From positions 1-64,000 of the forward strand of contig OZ251530.1 in NCBI GenBank assembly GCA_965243095.1: DNA of 64,000 bases. The letters run 5' to 3'. Shown here in pieces: positions 7,906 through 16,691 of the stretch (position 1 is the first letter of the stretch; the number at the start of each line of letters is the position of its first letter). The DNA is from VXYL01 sp965243095. Its GTDB lineage: Bacteria; Pseudomonadota; Gammaproteobacteria; Pseudomonadales; Azotimanducaceae. Below the pieces are notes generated by a model. The model did no database searches, had not been told where the DNA came from, and saw only the letters and a program-made list of their open reading frames with translations. Made by a program: the position numbers and the translations under genes.

Positions 7906-9657
7906 TCAGTCGGGATACTTGCGCAGTCTCACGTCCACGGCCCAGAGATCCTCTCGCCGCCAGACTCCGTCTCCGACGCGGGGGCGGACGAACTGGCCCG
8001 CACGGGCACGCGAGAACTCGAAGTCAGGCAAGCGGACGCCGACGACGCACTCTTCATCCGTTCCACCACCCTCCCCACCTGTCCCCCCACCTGCCCCGCG
8101 AATCGCGAAAAAGGGATCGGCGTTGACGTGCTCGGCGTCCTCCTGCAATTGGAAAACGCCCGTAAAACCACGCCATCCCGGGCGAACCGGTCTCGCCGGC
8201 CACACCTGCAGGAAGAACTTGGGCCGCAAGTCCTCTGCTACGCACGGCGCCTTGACGTACACGAACAACCGCTCGTCCCAAGCGGCGTAGATGTCCCAAA
8301 CGCCGCTCGCCAAGACGCCGTCGGCCTTGGCCCGCGCCACCACGCGACGCCAGTGCTCGGCCAAGCGGGCGGGGTTGTTCTCCAACGCCAGGTACTTCTC
8401 CACGATGGCGCGTCCGGCATTCGGCGAGAACGCGCCCGGCAACGCCCACGGCGGTTCCGGCATCCAGCGCCCGCCCTCCCAATCGGGCGCATCCTCGAAG
8501 GCCCGGTAGTAGACGTACCGTTGCCGGGCGAGCGCGTCGTCGGCCGTTGGCGGGAGGCCGAACCGTCTCACCAAAAAGCGGTGCAGACAGTGGGCGGCCA
8601 CCATGTTGGCCGCCTCGTTCCAGTGGTAGTCGGTCTCGAACCGCACCATGTGCCTCGGCGGCGGGTCGGACACGGTTTCCCGGAAGCAGTCCCGCAAGGA
8701 GAGTGTTTCCACGGACGCCGGCAACGATTTCAGCGCCGGCGCCGAATTGTGGTCCGCCGGCAACTCGACCAAGGTGAACTTCGCGCCGGCGGTTTCGACA
8801 GCGGCTTTCCAACGCATCACCACGGTGCGCCACAGACGGAACGAGGGATTGGCACGTTCGGGATCGCTGAAGCGTAGATCAGGCGTTTCCTCCGCTTGGC
8901 TATCGCCGCCGTCGCCCGGGAACCTCTCCCTCCACTCCCGGCGCAAACGCTCAGCGCCGTCCATCGTCGCGTAGGTGAGATGGGCGCGGCCCAGCATGCG
9001 GATCCAAAACGGCGTCTTCGTGGGCAGACGCTCCACCAACCCGCCGGCGTCGTCCAAGTGGAAGATGCCATTGTGCCGAAGGTCGCGGATGTCGTTCGAA
9101 TAGAAGATGTAGAACACGTGCTTGATGGTTGCCTTCACACCGGGTGGCAGACTCCGGTAGTGGAGGTATTGCTGTCCGGCACCGTACCCGTCCACGCCGA
9201 AGTTCAACACGTTGAAGCGACGTGGTAGTTGGGGCAAGCCCCTCGCGCGCCGCTCGCCCGCGAGCGGCCCCGGCTGAGGGCTCCCATTCAGCAGGAAGTC
9301 CAAGAGGGTGTGGAAGGAGTACTGCACCGGCAGGCGCAGGTTTTCGGTGAACGAGTCGCCGAAAAACGCCACGCTCACCGCCCCGTCCAGGTTTTCCTGA
9401 GTGAATTCCCGGTGCTGTCTTGCGCCGAGGCTGTTGTGTATGACGCGATGCAGTCGGCCCGTGTCTGGATGCGGCCTGCGGTAGTGCGAACCCGGAGGCG
9501 GCTTCCAAATCCGTTGTTCGTCCGGTTGCCGGTGCGCTTCGGCGATGTGGTGGTAATGAGGGTAGAGCAAACGCAGCCCGGCTTCGCAAACGGCCAAGGC
9601 GGCCGTGAACGAGAGCAGTACGCACAAGCCGTTCAGGGACAAGGAACGTACGGACAT
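7906..9657 (-). CDS. Membrane-anchored SGNH-hydrolase-like protein, paralogue 1
   Basis: 583 aa from ATG 9657. An uncleaved-looking N-terminal membrane segment (about residues 7-25) is followed by a conserved PDEQRIWKP region and HPDTGRLH. SGNH block I is AFFGDSFTEN with nucleophile Ser102. An N-containing block is FYIFYSNDIRDL. The Asp-His pair is in TDYHWNEAAN (D343, H345), the DxHW form known from AlgX/AlgJ-type acyltransferases and esterases. This points to ester transfer or hydrolysis on an envelope glycan, acting in the periplasm. It lies 5 bp downstream of paralogue 2, with a further copy at 17016-18845. The loop between LDFLLN and RFNVLNFG contains an insertion with palindromic-repeat sequence (SPQPGPLAGE). 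Substrate unknown. Confidence 0.75.
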   Translation of the reverse strand: MSVRSLSLNGLCVLLSFTAALAVCEAGLRLLYPHYHHIAEAHRQPDEQRIWKPPPGSHYRRPHPDTGRLHRVIHNSLGARQHREFTQENLDGAVSVAFFGDSFTENLRLPVQYSFHTLLDFLLNGSPQPGPLAGERRARGLPQLPRRFNVLNFGVDGYGAGQQYLHYRSLPPGVKATIKHVFYIFYSNDIRDLRHNGIFHLDDAGGLVERLPTKTPFWIRMLGRAHLTYATMDGAERLRREWRERFPGDGGDSQAEETPDLRFSDPERANPSFRLWRTVVMRWKAAVETAGAKFTLVELPADHNSAPALKSLPASVETLSLRDCFRETVSDPPPRHMVRFETDYHWNEAANMVAAHCLHRFLVRRFGLPPTADDALARQRYVYYRAFEDAPDWEGGRWMPEPPWALPGAFSPNAGRAIVEKYLALENNPARLAEHWRRVVARAKADGVLASGVWDIYAAWDERLFVYVKAPCVAEDLRPKFFLQVWPARPVRPGWRGFTGVFQLQEDAEHVNADPFFAIRGAGGGTGGEGGGTDEECVVGVRLPDFEFSRARAGQFVRPRVGDGVWRREDLWAVDVRLRKYPD

Positions 9658-9662
9658 GGCGG

Positions 9663-11351
9663 TCAGTCGCGAACGTCGCGCAGCCGCAGATCCACGGCCC
9701 AAAGGTCCTTTCGGCGCGGCATCCCGTCCTCCGCCCTAGGCCGAACGAACTGGCCCGTTCGCGCCTTGGAGAACGCCAAGTTCGGCAGGTGGACGCCAAC
9801 GACGCACTCGTCTTTTGTTTGGCGAATCGTAAAGAAACGCCGGATGTCGACGTACTCGGCGTTCGGGTTGGTTTGTGCCTCGCCCACAAGTACGCGCCAA
9901 CCCGCCGGGGTCGGTTTCGCCGGCCACAACCGCACATAGAACACGGCACGCAAGTCCTCGTCTCCGCACGGCTCTTTGACGTACACCAGCAACCGCTCGT
10001 CCCAAGCGGCGTATACATGCCACTCGGCCCGCGCCAAAAGGCCGTCCGCCTTGGCGCGGCGCACCACGCGGCGCCAGTGCTCCGCCAATCGAGCGGGACT
10101 GCGCTCCAAGGCCAGGTACCGCTCGACGATGGCACGGCCGGCGCTTGGAGAGAATGCGCCGGGCAGACCCCAAGGCGGTTCCGGCAGCCAACGCCCGCCT
10201 TCCCAGTCGGGCGCCTCGGCGAAGGCGCGGTAGTAGAGGTGGCGTTGGCGCGCCAACGTCTCGTCGCTCGCCGCTCGGAGCCCCAGCCGTTTTGTCATGA
10301 GGCGGTAGAGGCAGTCCGCCGCCACCATGTTGGCGGCCTCGTTCCAATGGAAGTCCCCCGCAAACCGCAGCATGTGCGTTGGCGGTGGATCGGACAGGGT
10401 GTCCCGGAAACAGGCGCGCAAAGACAACACCTCCACGGATTCCGGCAGCAGCGCCCGCGCCGGCGTCCGCGTGTTGCTGGGCAAGTCCACGACGGTAAAT
10501 TTCGCGCCGCCGCTGGCGACCTCTTCCTGCCAACGCATCACCACGGCCCGCCACAGAGGAGTCGCGGGGGCTGCAGTGGGCCGTTCGTGGACAGATTGGC
10601 GCGGGCCTTGGCTGTCCGCTTGCCGCGTCTGGTCTTGGCGTGGAAACCTCTCGAACCATTCGCGGCGCAGGCGCTCCGTACCGTCCATGGTCGCGTAGGT
10701 GAGGTGGGCCCGGGCAAGCGCCTGTTTCCAAAGCGGCGTCTTCGCGGGGAGGCGCTCCACCAGCGTGCCGGAGCCCTCTAGGGAGTAGATACCATTGTCG
10801 CGGACCTGGCGGATGTCGTTGGGATAGAAAAGGTAGAACACATGCGTGATCGCCGGCTTTAGCTGCGGCGGCAAGTTTCGATAGTGGAGGTACGTCTGTC
10901 CGGGGCCGTACCCGTTCACGCCAAAGTTGAGCACGTTGAAACGAACCGGGCGTTCGCTTGCGGCGTCGGGGTCTGCGTGGCTGGTGTTCAGCAGAAAGTC
11001 CAAGACCGCGTGAAAGGAGTATTGCACAGGCAACCGTATGTTCTCCGCAAAGGAGTCGCCGAAGAACGCTAGGTTCACCGCTCCGTCCAAGCTCGCCTGG
11101 TCGAAATCGCGGTGCTGTCTTGCGCCGAGGTTGTTGTGCATCACGAGGTGCAAACGGCCGGTGTCCGGATGCCGCATGCGATAGTGCGACCCCGCTTCCG
11201 GCCTCCAGATCCTCTGTTCGTCCGGCACCCGCTGCGCCTCGGCGGCGTGGTGGTAGCGCGGATAGAACAGCCGTAGCGCGGCTTCACAAATCGCCAAGGC
11301 GGCGGCCAAGGACAGCAGCACGCACAACGAGTTCACCGCGAAGGAACGCAT
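9663..11351 (-). CDS. Membrane-anchored SGNH-hydrolase-like protein, paralogue 2
   Basis: 562 aa from ATG 11351. The reading frame extends far upstream only through the opposite side of the deacylase gene. The architecture matches the other copies: membrane segment (VNSLCVLLSLAAALAICEA), PDEQRIWRP, AFFGDSFAEN with Ser100, FYLFYPNDIRQ, GDFHWNEAAN and a C-terminal beta-rich domain ending LWAVDLRLRD. This copy has the shortest version of the variable loop after LDFLLN (no SPQPG insertion), so it may show the ancestral form. It follows the deacylase by 85 bp and precedes paralogue 1 by 5 bp, suggesting an operon. Envelope acyl-ester chemistry is inferred from the catalytic motifs. Confidence 0.75.
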   Translation of the reverse strand: MRSFAVNSLCVLLSLAAALAICEAALRLFYPRYHHAAEAQRVPDEQRIWRPEAGSHYRMRHPDTGRLHLVMHNNLGARQHRDFDQASLDGAVNLAFFGDSFAENIRLPVQYSFHAVLDFLLNTSHADPDAASERPVRFNVLNFGVNGYGPGQTYLHYRNLPPQLKPAITHVFYLFYPNDIRQVRDNGIYSLEGSGTLVERLPAKTPLWKQALARAHLTYATMDGTERLRREWFERFPRQDQTRQADSQGPRQSVHERPTAAPATPLWRAVVMRWQEEVASGGAKFTVVDLPSNTRTPARALLPESVEVLSLRACFRDTLSDPPPTHMLRFAGDFHWNEAANMVAADCLYRLMTKRLGLRAASDETLARQRHLYYRAFAEAPDWEGGRWLPEPPWGLPGAFSPSAGRAIVERYLALERSPARLAEHWRRVVRRAKADGLLARAEWHVYAAWDERLLVYVKEPCGDEDLRAVFYVRLWPAKPTPAGWRVLVGEAQTNPNAEYVDIRRFFTIRQTKDECVVGVHLPNLAFSKARTGQFVRPRAEDGMPRRKDLWAVDLRLRDVRD

Positions 11352-11436
11352 TGCCCGTTGCAGCCGATGGGCGACTTGGCGGGAAATCAGACCGCGCTGT
11401 CGCTCCGCGGCTCTTGGCAGCCCCGCCTCGCGCCGG

Positions 11437-13098
11437 CTAAGCGGCGCAGCCGTTGCGCAACACGCGCCCGCCGCGCTCGCCCGTGAGCTCGTCGTCCACA
11501 AGCACCACGGCGCCGTTGCACACCGTCGCCTTGTAGCCGGCGGCGCGCTGGATGAAACGCGGGGCGCCGAACGGGAAGTCGTGGACGATCTCCGGCATCC
11601 GCTCCTCCAAGGCGTGGATGTCGAACACGTTGATGTCCGCCCGCTTGCCCACCGCCAAGGTGCCGCGATCCTCAAGCCCGAGCACATCGGCGGGCACGGC
11701 GCTGATGCGGCGCACCGCCTCCGGCAGCGAGTACAAACCGGCGTCCCGATGCCAGTGCGAGAGGATGAAGGTGGGCCACCCGGAGTCGATCATCTGGCTG
11801 ACGTGCGCCCCGGCGTCGCCGAGGCCGGGCATGGCCCAGTCGGTGGTGATGAGTTCCGCCAGCGCGTCCAGATTGACGTTGAAGCCGCGCATGTGGAACA
11901 GCGCCTTGCCGTCGGTCTCGTCGGAAAGCCGCAGCCAGGTCTCCACCGGGTGTTCGCCGGCCGCCTCCGCCATGGCCGCCAAGTTCTCCGAAAGGTGTTG
12001 GGTGTAGCGCGGGCGCGCGCCGTCGCCCATGTAGAACCAGCGCTTCATGCCGTTCGCAACACCGTCGCCTTGCGCCTTCACCTCGGCGACCAGCTTGGCG
12101 CGGGTGTCGGCGTCGCGAATCGCCCGCACCCGCTCGGCGAGCGGCAGCTTCCGCAGCGCGTTCCACGCCGGGGTGCGGAAGAAGTTGTCCGTCGCCAAAC
12201 CGCCGACGCCGCCGCCGCTGCGCGGCACGGTTACCGAGGTGACGTTCAGGCCTTCGGCGCGCATCGCCGAGACCTTCTCGTTCAAGCGTTCGGTGCCGAT
12301 TTCGGCGGCGGAGCTGAACAACGCGCCGCGCGCCATGCGCGCTTCGTCGCGGATCAGCGCCATCTCGGCGTCGAAATCGCGGAAGTCCGAAACCGTTTGC
12401 ATGATGCCGCCGTGCTTGCCCACCTGCTCGGCCACCGCCCGCAGCTCGTCGCGCTCGGCGAAGGTGCCGGGGATGGAGCGGCCGTCCGGCAGGCGGTGCG
12501 GCGGAAAGCGGTTGGTGGAAAAGCCCACCGCGCCTTCTTTCACGGATTGGCCGGCCAGCTCGGCGATGGCGCGGGTCTCGTCGGCGCTGGCGGGTTCCTC
12601 CACAGCGCGTTCGCCCATGACGTAGAAGCGCGTGGCGCAGTGGCCCACCAAGCCGCACACGTTGATGGCCGGGCCGAGCGCCTCCAAGGCGTCCAGGTAG
12701 CCGCCGTAGGATTCCCAGTTCCACGGCAGGCCGTGCAGGATGGCGTCCTTGGGGATGTCCTCCACCGTCTCCATCATGCCGGCGAGGAACTCGCGATCCG
12801 ACGCCTTGCAGGGCGCGAAGGTGACGCCGCAGTTGCCGAACAACGCCGTGGTGACGCCGTGCCAGCTGATCGAGGTCACCTGTGGGTCCCAGCCGATCTG
12901 GGCGTCCAAGTGGGTGTGCAGGTCGATGAAGCCGGGCGAGACGACCAAGCCGGCCGCGTCGATCTCGCGCTTGCCCTTGCCGGCCACCTTGCCCACCGCG
13001 GCGATGCGGTCGCCGTCCACGGCGACATCCGCGGTCACCGCTTCCGCGCCGGTGCCGTCCACGACGTTGCCGCCGCGAATCACCAGATCATGGCTCAT
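11437..13098 (-). CDS. N-acyl-D-amino-acid deacylase (D-aminoacylase) family amidohydrolase
   Basis: 553-aa metal-dependent amidohydrolase of the D-aminoacylase branch, which removes acyl groups from N-acyl-D-amino acids or related compounds. The N-terminal beta-sandwich (LVIRGGNVVDGTGAEAVTADV) leads into the metal-binding HTHLD (His61, His63). GNCGVTFAPC, VGHCATR, a central STNRFP segment, and TTDWAMPGLGDAGAHVSQM (metal Asp region) follow. The closing beta-sandwich is GTLAVGKRADINVFD. A second copy at 18911-19393 retains only the ends. Upstream on the same strand lie a 43-bp conserved element and tRNA-Leu; downstream are two SGNH genes, which might process acylated D-amino acids of wall or polymer origin, but that link is conjecture. 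Confidence 0.88.
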   Translation of the reverse strand: MSHDLVIRGGNVVDGTGAEAVTADVAVDGDRIAAVGKVAGKGKREIDAAGLVVSPGFIDLHTHLDAQIGWDPQVTSISWHGVTTALFGNCGVTFAPCKASDREFLAGMMETVEDIPKDAILHGLPWNWESYGGYLDALEALGPAINVCGLVGHCATRFYVMGERAVEEPASADETRAIAELAGQSVKEGAVGFSTNRFPPHRLPDGRSIPGTFAERDELRAVAEQVGKHGGIMQTVSDFRDFDAEMALIRDEARMARGALFSSAAEIGTERLNEKVSAMRAEGLNVTSVTVPRSGGGVGGLATDNFFRTPAWNALRKLPLAERVRAIRDADTRAKLVAEVKAQGDGVANGMKRWFYMGDGARPRYTQHLSENLAAMAEAAGEHPVETWLRLSDETDGKALFHMRGFNVNLDALAELITTDWAMPGLGDAGAHVSQMIDSGWPTFILSHWHRDAGLYSLPEAVRRISAVPADVLGLEDRGTLAVGKRADINVFDIHALEERMPEIVHDFPFGAPRFIQRAAGYKATVCNGAVVLVDDELTGERGGRVLRNGCAA

Positions 13099-13149
13099 GG
13101 TTCGTTACCTTGCAGGCGATTGGAAGAGCCCATCATAGCAAGCCACGTA

Positions 13150-13192
13150 CCTTGAAGCGCGTGTTGCCAGATGTGATGCCTTGTTGGCGAGG
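13150..13192. repeat. Duplicated 43-45 bp intergenic element, copy 1
   Basis: Begins CCTTGAAGCGCGTGTTGCCA and is repeated at 19536-19580 in the same orientation relative to the deacylase start. It is part of the duplicated segment and has no identified function. Confidence 0.7.
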
Positions 13193-13242
13193 TGGGCGCT
13201 CATTCCCCAAGAAACGTTCCATACGCCCATGGAAAGCGGCGA

Positions 13243-13330
13243 TGGTGCCGAGGAGAGGACTTGAACCTCCACGGGGTTGCCCCCACTAGCACCTGAAGCT
13301 AGCGTGTCTACCAAATTTCACCACCTCGGC
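13243..13330 (-). tRNA. tRNA-Leu (anticodon CAG), copy 1
   Basis: An 88-nt class II tRNA with an encoded 3' CCA. The acceptor stem is GCCGAGG/CCTCGGC, the anticodon stem CTAGC/GCTAG encloses a TTCAGGT loop (anticodon CAG, reading CUG), and the T-loop is TTCAAGT. The long variable arm forms a clean GGGG-CAA-CCCC hairpin. A second copy lies at 19839-19926 on the other strand. Confidence 0.95.
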
Positions 13331-13341
13331 GACAACGGCGC

Positions 13342-13370
13342 ACCATACACCAGCCACACACCGACGGCAA
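13342..13370 (-). promoter_or_regulatory. tRNA-Leu copy 1 promoter (-35/-10)
   Basis: TTGCCG, a 17-bp spacer and TATGGT on the minus strand, 11 bp before the tRNA 5' end. The discriminator is GC-rich, as in stringently controlled stable-RNA promoters. The same hexamers and spacing are kept upstream of copy 2 although the spacer has diverged, which supports function. Confidence 0.65.
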
Positions 13371-13501
13371 TCCATTTGGCGCTCGTCGTGGAGTTCGTCA
13401 GCATTGTTGGCGGTGGTTTGGCTGGCAGCGTTGTGCCCGGCGGGCTGCTCGGGCGTTGGACGATTGCAAACTCTACCACAGCGCTGGCCGGGCAGTCGGC
13501 T

Positions 13502-14449
13502 TCAACTTTGCCGGCCGCGGTGCCGGCGGTACCACGCCGCGGTGGCGGCAAGCCCGTCGCGCAGCGGCGTGGCTGCGGAAAAACCCAGCGTCGTTTGCGC
13601 CAGCGATACGTCGAAGACGCGCCGTGCTTGGCCGTCGGGGCGGCTGTCATCCCAGACAATCGCGCCCGGGTAGGCCGTGATCTCGCGCAAGGTTGCCACC
13701 ACTTCCGCGATGCTCGTCGCTCGGCCGGACGCGAGATTGAGCAGCGCCGGGCCAGCGCAGCGCTCGGCGGCGCGGAGCATCCCCTGCGCCACGTCCGCCA
13801 CATAGACGAAGTCGCGCATTGGCTTGCCGCTGCCCCAGACCGTCACGCTGGGCAGGCCGTCGTCCGCCGCCTCCACGAACTTGCGCACCAAGGCCGGAAT
13901 CACATGCGCGTCTTCCAAATCGAAGTTGTCGCGCGGGCCGTAGACGTTGCCCGGCACGACCAAGACGACCGGGAAACCGTGTTGACGCCAGTAGGCTTGC
14001 GCCTGCACATGCAGCATCCGCTTGGCGAGCGAGTAGGGGGCGCTCTCGGCTTGCGGCGGGCCGTCCCAGAAGGAGCGCTCGCGCAACGGCGTTGGCGCGT
14101 GTTCGGGATAGCCGCAGCCGGCGCCGGCGGCCACCAGCTTGCGCGCGCCGGCGCGCCAGGCCTCGTGCAGCACGAAGGTGCCCATGGTGAGATTGCGGTA
14201 GAAGAAATCCGCCGGGCGCGCCGCGTTCGCGCCAATGCCGCCGACGTGGCCGGCCAAGTGGAAGACCACGTCCGCCGGATGCTCCTCGAACAACCGTGCG
14301 GCGTCGGTTTGCCGCGTCAGGTCGTACTCGTCGTGCCGCGCCACGAACACGTCGGCGCCGACCGCGCGCAACGCCTCCACCACATGTGTGCCGATGAAGC
14401 CGGTGCCGCCGGTCACCACGACTTTGCTGTTCGACAGTTGATGGTTCAT
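13502..14449 (-). CDS. NAD-dependent epimerase/reductase, GDP-L-fucose synthase-like (extended SDR)
   Basis: 315-aa extended short-chain dehydrogenase. The Rossmann motif is GGTGFIG near residues 14-20. The catalytic YSLAK is preceded by a GCGYPEHAPTPLRE block that closely parallels the conserved segment of GDP-L-fucose synthase (WcaG/Fcl). Further Fcl-like signatures are GHVGGIGANAARPADFFYRN and VPGNVYGPRDNF. It likely catalyses a 3,5-epimerisation/4-reduction or simple reduction on a GDP-sugar. It lies downstream of a heptose-kinase-like GHMP kinase and another epimerase, so the product may be a GDP-deoxyhexose or GDP-6-deoxyheptose for surface glycan. A 203-bp gap with a palindromic repeat pair separates it from the kinase. 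Confidence 0.8.
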   Translation of the reverse strand: MNHQLSNSKVVVTGGTGFIGTHVVEALRAVGADVFVARHDEYDLTRQTDAARLFEEHPADVVFHLAGHVGGIGANAARPADFFYRNLTMGTFVLHEAWRAGARKLVAAGAGCGYPEHAPTPLRERSFWDGPPQAESAPYSLAKRMLHVQAQAYWRQHGFPVVLVVPGNVYGPRDNFDLEDAHVIPALVRKFVEAADDGLPSVTVWGSGKPMRDFVYVADVAQGMLRAAERCAGPALLNLASGRATSIAEVVATLREITAYPGAIVWDDSRPDGQARRVFDVSLAQTTLGFSAATPLRDGLAATAAWYRRHRGRQS

Positions 14450-14489
14450 CAGGGGTGTGCGATATTGGGTGGCATCTGGTCAGCATGTC

Positions 14490-14567
14490 CTGGGAGCGCG
14501 GGCGTCTCGCCCGCACTTTCGTTCACGGGCGTTGACCTTGTGCGGGCGAGACGCCCGCGCTCCCAGG
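14490..14567. repeat. Palindromic repeat pair (REP-like)
   Basis: Two inverted copies of the window-wide palindrome (CCTGGGAGCGCGGGCGTCTC and its complement, ~28-bp arms) around a 23-bp centre, between the GHMP kinase and the SDR gene. Each arm contains the inner hairpin GCGGGCG-TCT-CGCCCGC. It could form a strong RNA structure affecting expression of the downstream gene. Confidence 0.85.
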
Positions 14568-14652
14568 GCCGTCGCAGCCATAGCTTCGATCGGACTGGCA
14601 TCGACGCTTTTGCCACCAAATGTCCCACACCCGTTCATCAGCGGCTCGTTGG

Positions 14653-15708
14653 TCAGGCTTGGCTGCTTTGCCACACTTCCAAGCCGCGCTCGCGAAAGCT
14701 GAACTCCTCGAAGCGCCCGCCCAGTTCCTCCAGCGCCCTGCGCACCGCGTGTTGGCGGCCGGTGGGCACATACAATAGCAAGTAGCCACCGCCGCCGGCC
14801 CCCAGCAGCTTGCCACCTAGGGCGCCTTGCCGCAACGCCGCCTCGTAGAGCGCGTCCGCCTCGGTGCCGGCGGTCACGCCCGGGTTCGTCATCTTCTTGT
14901 GGGCGAAGGCGTCGTGCAAGCCGCGCCCGACGGCATCGAGGCGGCCGGCCAGGAGGGCGTCCTTCATCTTGCCCACGTCGGCGTGGACGCGGCACATTCC
15001 CGCCAGCGTTTTGGCCCGCCCGGTGCGCAGGTCGCGCACTTGGGCATCGACCAACCCCGCGTCTTTGCGCACCCGGCCAACGTAGCAGAGCAGCAGATGC
15101 GCCTCCAAATCGTTTTTCACCGCGGCGGCTATGGGCAGCTTATGCACGGACACGCCGCGGGCGTTGAACTCGATGTGGTTGAAACCGCCGAACACCGTCG
15201 CGTATTGATCCTGCTTGCCGCCGCGGATGCGCAGATCCTCGCGCTCCAACGCGTAGGCCAGCTCGGCGAGTTCGCGGGGCGCGAGCGAGATGCCCCGTTG
15301 ACAAGCCAACGCCCCGGCCAGCGCCGCCGCCAACGCCGAAGAGCCGCCAAGGCCGCTGCCGGCGGGCGCATCGGAACGTATGGAAATGTCCATGCCGCAC
15401 TGGCTGCCCAAACGCTTGATGGCCGCCTTCGCCAAATCCAAAACGCCGTCGAAAGCCAGCGTCTCGTCCAACGAATAGTCGATGGCGTAGCCGAGGTCGA
15501 GGGAACGCACGTTGATGCGCCGGTCGGCGCGCGGCGCCAGCGTGACGTAGGCGCTGCGGCTGATGGTGGCGGACAGCACCGCGCCGCCGTGCGTTGCGTA
15601 CCAAGCGGCGATGTCCGTGCCGCCGCCCGCGAAACTGATACGCAGCGGCGAGCGGGCGCGAATGATGGGCCGACCGGCCGCCGGCGCGGAGTCGTCGTTC
15701 GCCGGCAT
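14653..15708 (-). CDS. GHMP sugar kinase, D-glycero-D-manno-heptose 7-phosphate kinase-like
   Basis: 351-aa GHMP-family kinase. Substrate-binding start RSPLRISFAGGGTDI (the GGGTD form of heptose/fucose-type GHMP kinases), phosphate-binding loop PAGSGLGGSSALAAAL, and GKLLGAGGGGYLLLY as motif 3. Length and order agree with HddA-type kinases that phosphorylate D-glycero-D-manno-heptose 7-phosphate at C1 on the way to GDP-heptose. ATG 15708 overlaps the stop of the upstream epimerase by one base (TGATG), indicating translational coupling. No gmhA, gmhB or hddC is present in the window, so pathway assignment rests on family resemblance. Confidence 0.8.
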   Translation of the reverse strand: MPANDDSAPAAGRPIIRARSPLRISFAGGGTDIAAWYATHGGAVLSATISRSAYVTLAPRADRRINVRSLDLGYAIDYSLDETLAFDGVLDLAKAAIKRLGSQCGMDISIRSDAPAGSGLGGSSALAAALAGALACQRGISLAPRELAELAYALEREDLRIRGGKQDQYATVFGGFNHIEFNARGVSVHKLPIAAAVKNDLEAHLLLCYVGRVRKDAGLVDAQVRDLRTGRAKTLAGMCRVHADVGKMKDALLAGRLDAVGRGLHDAFAHKKMTNPGVTAGTEADALYEAALRQGALGGKLLGAGGGGYLLLYVPTGRQHAVRRALEELGGRFEEFSFRERGLEVWQSSQA

Positions 15709-16691
15709 CAGCGTTGGGCGCCTGCCCATGCGCCGCCGTGGTGGACGTTGGCGTAGCGCCGGCGGCCGAGCAGCGCGTACGCCTTGAGCAGCTCGCGGAT
15801 GCCTTGGTCGAGCGTCCGGCTCGCCGTGAAACCGGCGCGGCGCAGGCGCTCGCTGGAAACGATGTAGTCGCGCTTGTCCGGATCCTCGCCGATGGGCGCG
15901 CAGTGGATGTGGAAGCCGGGCACATGCTGCTTGATGGCCAAGGCGAGTTCCTCCTTGGAGCAGTTCGCTTCGTCCAAGCCGAGGTTGAACACTTGGCCGG
16001 CCATCGCCTCGCGGTGGCCGATGGCGTACAGGAAGGCCGCGGCCACGTCGCGCACATGCACGTAGTTGCGCCGGAAGTCCTTCTCGAAAATGGTGATGCT
16101 GCCTTCGGTCACGGCCGCGTACACGAAGTGGTTGACCAAGAGATCCAAACGCAGGCGCGGCGATGCGCCGAACACGGTGGCGAGGCGAAACACCACCGCG
16201 TTGCCGCCTTCGCGCAGGATGCGCTCCGCCTCCACCTTCGTGCGTCCGTACAGCGTGAGTGGCGCAAGCGGGCTGTCCTCGGTGCAAACGGCCGTTTGGC
16301 CGGTGGCGCCGTAGCCGCTGTTGGTGTTCGGGTACACGACCAATTGCGCTGGGCCGCGCAGGCGATCGAGCAGGGCGATGGCGTCTCGATTGATACTCGC
16401 CGCACCATGCGGATCGCGCTCGCAAGCCGGCGCGCCCACCACCGCGGCTAGCGGCACCAACACGTCGGCCTCCGCCACCAGCGGCCGCAGCAGGCGTTCG
16501 TCGCGGGCGTCGCCGCAGACGAACTCGAAGGATGGGTTAGCGCAAAGATGGAACAACCCGTGATCGCCGTAGCGCAGGTCGTCGAGCGCGGTGACGCGAA
16601 AACCGGCGGCGAGCAGTTCCTCGACCAGCACCGAACCGATGTACCCGGCCGCCCCGGTAACCAGCACGCACAAGCCTTGCTGCGCCGTCAC
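15708..16691 (-). CDS. NAD-dependent epimerase/dehydratase (nucleotide-sugar, extended SDR)
   Basis: 327 aa. The NAD-binding motif is VTGAAGYIGSVLVEELL near the N-terminus. The catalytic triad region is NTNSGYG followed by YGRTK. FRLATVFGASPRLRLD and RNYVHVRDVA are typical of UDP-glucose 4-epimerase-like SDR enzymes. The GTG start at 16691 overlaps the stop of the small chimeric ORF upstream (GTGA); an in-frame TTG seven codons on would give a more usual short N-terminus. Its stop overlaps the kinase ATG. Substrate unknown; it is probably a hexose or heptose nucleotide used with its two neighbours for envelope glycan. Confidence 0.8.
   Translation of the reverse strand: MTAQQGLCVLVTGAAGYIGSVLVEELLAAGFRVTALDDLRYGDHGLFHLCANPSFEFVCGDARDERLLRPLVAEADVLVPLAAVVGAPACERDPHGAASINRDAIALLDRLRGPAQLVVYPNTNSGYGATGQTAVCTEDSPLAPLTLYGRTKVEAERILREGGNAVVFRLATVFGASPRLRLDLLVNHFVYAAVTEGSITIFEKDFRRNYVHVRDVAAAFLYAIGHREAMAGQVFNLGLDEANCSKEELALAIKQHVPGFHIHCAPIGEDPDKRDYIVSSERLRRAGFTASRTLDQGIRELLKAYALLGRRRYANVHHGGAWAGAQR

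Noticed and set aside
14457..14702. Small ORFs encoding Arg-rich peptides such as GARASRPH or ERGRLAR at several loci
   Set aside because: They are translations of the palindromic repeat and recur in several frames at each copy; no ribosome-binding sites.
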